Notes under the pieces: model-generated
Database searches by the model: none
The model's input: only the letters and a program-made list of their open reading frames with translations
Told to the model about the DNA's origin: nothing
In this document: positions 62,720 through 64,000 of the stretch, one piece after another
Layout: each line of letters begins with the position of its first letter
Position numbering within the stretch: the stretch's first letter is position 1
Assembly: GCA_019636215.1 (NCBI GenBank)
Contig: JAHBXZ010000002.1
Coordinates: 186,001-250,000, forward strand
Direction of reading: 5' to 3'
Length of the DNA: 64,000 bases
DNA from: Planctomycetota bacterium
GTDB taxonomy: Bacteria; Planctomycetota; UBA8742; UBA2392
Translations under genes and position numbers: made by a program

Positions 62720-63399
62720 GCGTCAATGATGGCTGCTACCTGCGGTGCGGCCTCGGCGCTTACAAGGTGCCCGAAGCCCTGCACGGCATGCACGCGGCAG
62801 TCTGGCATGTTGCGCCACACCTGCAACTGATCGGGGTGGTTGCTGATTGCATCGCGAGTGCCGTACACGACCTGCACCGGAAGTCTCAGGTCCATCAGGC
62901 GCCGGCGGGTGTCGAACCCCACCAGCAGCTTGAGTCGCCTTGCCATCTCCACGAAGTCCAGCGCCGCGAAGCGGTCAAGAAACTTGCGCCTGTCTTCGCC
63001 CTGAAGCGTGCCCGCCAGCTTCCAGTCCGCCAGCGCCCGCGCGACCGGCCTCATCACGCCGCGCGGCAGAAGGCGCGTGGCACCGCGACTGACGCGACTG
63101 GCCAGCTTTTCGGCCTCGTGGTTGAAGGTTGATATCAGCAGCAGCCGATCCAGCTGTTGCCCGTGACGCAGCGCGGTTTCCTGGGCTATCGCTCCGCCGA
63201 AACTCTCGCCGGCCAGCAGTCGTGTGCCAAGCTGCTGCATGCGCGCAATCACCTGCTGCGCCAGTGTATCGAAACTCAGGTCGCCGCCTTCGGCGTAGGC
63301 AAACACATGCAGTTGCGCCAAACGAAGGTTCTCGTTCAGCTTGTTGGCCGTGAAGGGTTCGCCATCCAGGCCGGGCAGAAACAGCACAGGTTGCGGCAT
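62683..63399 (-). CDS. Alpha/beta hydrolase
   Basis: A 238-residue soluble hydrolase. The nucleophile elbow is AGESFGGAI with Ser66; the acid is probably Asp in YGTRDAI (near 188) and the base His in GFGHLV (near 218). The start LFLPGLDGEPFTANKL is the oxyanion-hole region. The ATG before PQPVLFL is chosen. It overlaps hyuA by 37 bases, which suggests co-transcription with hyuA and hyuB. The substrate is unknown. Confidence 0.85.
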   Translation of the reverse strand: MPQPVLFLPGLDGEPFTANKLNENLRLAQLHVFAYAEGGDLSFDTLAQQVIARMQQLGTRLLAGESFGGAIAQETALRHGQQLDRLLLISTFNHEAEKLASRVSRGATRLLPRGVMRPVARALADWKLAGTLQGEDRRKFLDRFAALDFVEMARRLKLLVGFDTRRRLMDLRLPVQVVYGTRDAISNHPDQLQVWRNMPDCRVHAVQGFGHLVSAEAAPQVAAIIDAWTSPAQSRPLT

Positions 63400-63502
63400 G
63401 CCGACACTATGTCGATGCGGCCGCAAGAACTGAAGGCCCGCTGCTTCCGGACTGTGCCGACCCAGGGGCTGCGGCCAACAGGGTCACTCTGCGGAACAGG
63501 GC

Positions 63503-64000
63503 TCAGATAGCGCGCAACCACTTTTCGATGGTTCCGGCAATTTCGCTTTCGCGCAATCCGCCGGCCTGCAGCGCGTCCCAGCAGGCAAAATGCACGGCGT
63601 GGCCTAACACAGCCTGCATTTCGGCACGTTGACGCCGCGCCGGACGCCAGGCCTTGATCAGGTCGTCGCGCAGGCCATCCAGCCAGGCCTGGACTTCCGC
63701 AAGCGATGCCTGAAGCGCCGCAATGGCGTGGGCATCGCGATATGAGTTTCTCCAGACGCCCTGCGTCCGACGATAGAAGACGTAGAGTGATGTCAGCGCC
63801 GTGCGTGTGCGTGCGGCGGCGTCGGCAAGGTGCTGCCACCCTGCCGCGTCCGGCAGCGGGTTCAACTCCAGATAGCGGGCGGAACATGCCTGAAACATGG
63901 CGCCTTCGTCAGGAATGTGCCGGTAGACGGTAAGCCGTTGCACGCCTGCGCGCTTGGCGATGGCCTGTATGGTTGTCCGGGCAGGCCCGATGGTGCCATG
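63503..64000 (-). CDS. TetR-family transcriptional regulator (5' end beyond window)
   Basis: The last 165 residues of a TetR regulator; the start lies past the right edge. The visible N-terminal part is a helix-turn-helix (TTIQAIAKRAGVQRLTVYRHIPDEGAMFQACS), then a helical ligand-binding domain with several Trp and Ala-rich helices. It lies about 100 bases upstream of the alpha/beta hydrolase on the same strand and could control the hydrolase-hyuAB unit. Confidence 0.85.
   Translation of the reverse strand, partial: HGTIGPARTTIQAIAKRAGVQRLTVYRHIPDEGAMFQACSARYLELNPLPDAAGWQHLADAAARTRTALTSLYVFYRRTQGVWRNSYRDAHAIAALQASLAEVQAWLDGLRDDLIKAWRPARRQRAEMQAVLGHAVHFACWDALQAGGLRESEIAGTIEKWLRAI

Noticed and set aside
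1..64000. CRISPR array, prophage, insertion sequence or integron
   Set aside because: No spaced direct repeats, transposase, integrase, attachment-site-like repeat or phage structural gene was seen; the HNH protein alone is not enough.
1..64000. tRNA genes, including selC
   Set aside because: I scanned intergenic stretches by eye and found no T-loop GGTTCGA block in a fitting cloverleaf; a tRNAscan-SE run would settle it.

Overview
The window is about 64 kb of high-GC, gene-dense bacterial DNA. It carries no rRNA, recognisable tRNA, insertion sequence, integrase or CRISPR array. The host is a diderm: there is an MlaE/F/D lipid-transport set, several lipobox proteins and periplasmic redox proteins. 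UGA ends many ordinary genes here, so the code is standard. Three tandem subtilases with PKD-like repeats, an ECF sigma/anti-sigma pair and very large STAND/TPR proteins suggest an uncultured lineage, perhaps planctomycete-like or another deep-branching group. That placement is a guess from gene content.

Layout. 1-2210: end of a peptide/nickel-type ABC transporter (permease and solute-binding lipoprotein). 2347-4606: ECF sigma factor, its membrane partner and a coiled-coil Gly-rich membrane protein. 4772-5407: YceH. 5540-7590: two tandem secreted thioredoxin-like genes, each interrupted by one in-frame TGA exactly where the first Cys of the CxxC redox motif belongs. They are read here as selenoproteins (U-G-P-C and U-E-P-C), and the upstream one has a textbook bacterial SECIS hairpin. 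7644-8873: exported protein with a Cys/TM/Arg C-terminal signal. 9267-10715: HNH-type protein and dapA. 10716-21683: three tandem exported subtilases (P domain plus 4, 3 and 2 PKD-like repeats), all ending in Gly-rich + Cys + TM + Arg tails. 21870-27258: SpoVR, a lipoprotein, a ClC transporter and an MBL-fold hydrolase. 27498-30374: HtrA-type membrane protease and a triple-repeat PDZ protein. 30531-35948: dusB, a WPLF-repeat lipoprotein, mlaE, mlaF, mlaD. 36031-41341: hemX-like, hemA, an orphan histidine kinase, purD, bioB. 42209-44563: cysS and ispF. 44696-52933: a tryptophan 2,3-dioxygenase-like gene, two PP2C-family phosphatases (one fused to a STAND ATPase and TPRs), a TPR protein that looks like a decapitated STAND protein, and a kynureninase-like enzyme. 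53098-54318: CAP/SCP-domain protein with the same C-terminal signal. 54447-59013: triple DUF2188-like protein, ppx and ppk. 59088-62719: hydantoinase/oxoprolinase B and A subunits. 62683-64000: alpha/beta hydrolase and a TetR regulator cut by the window edge.

The most interesting points are the tandem selenocysteine redoxins, a shared Gly-Cys-TM-Arg C-terminal sorting signal on five exported proteins, and the phosphatase/STAND/TPR signalling cluster. No selA, selB, selC or selD gene and no obvious sorting peptidase lies in the window, so both systems need partners elsewhere in the genome.
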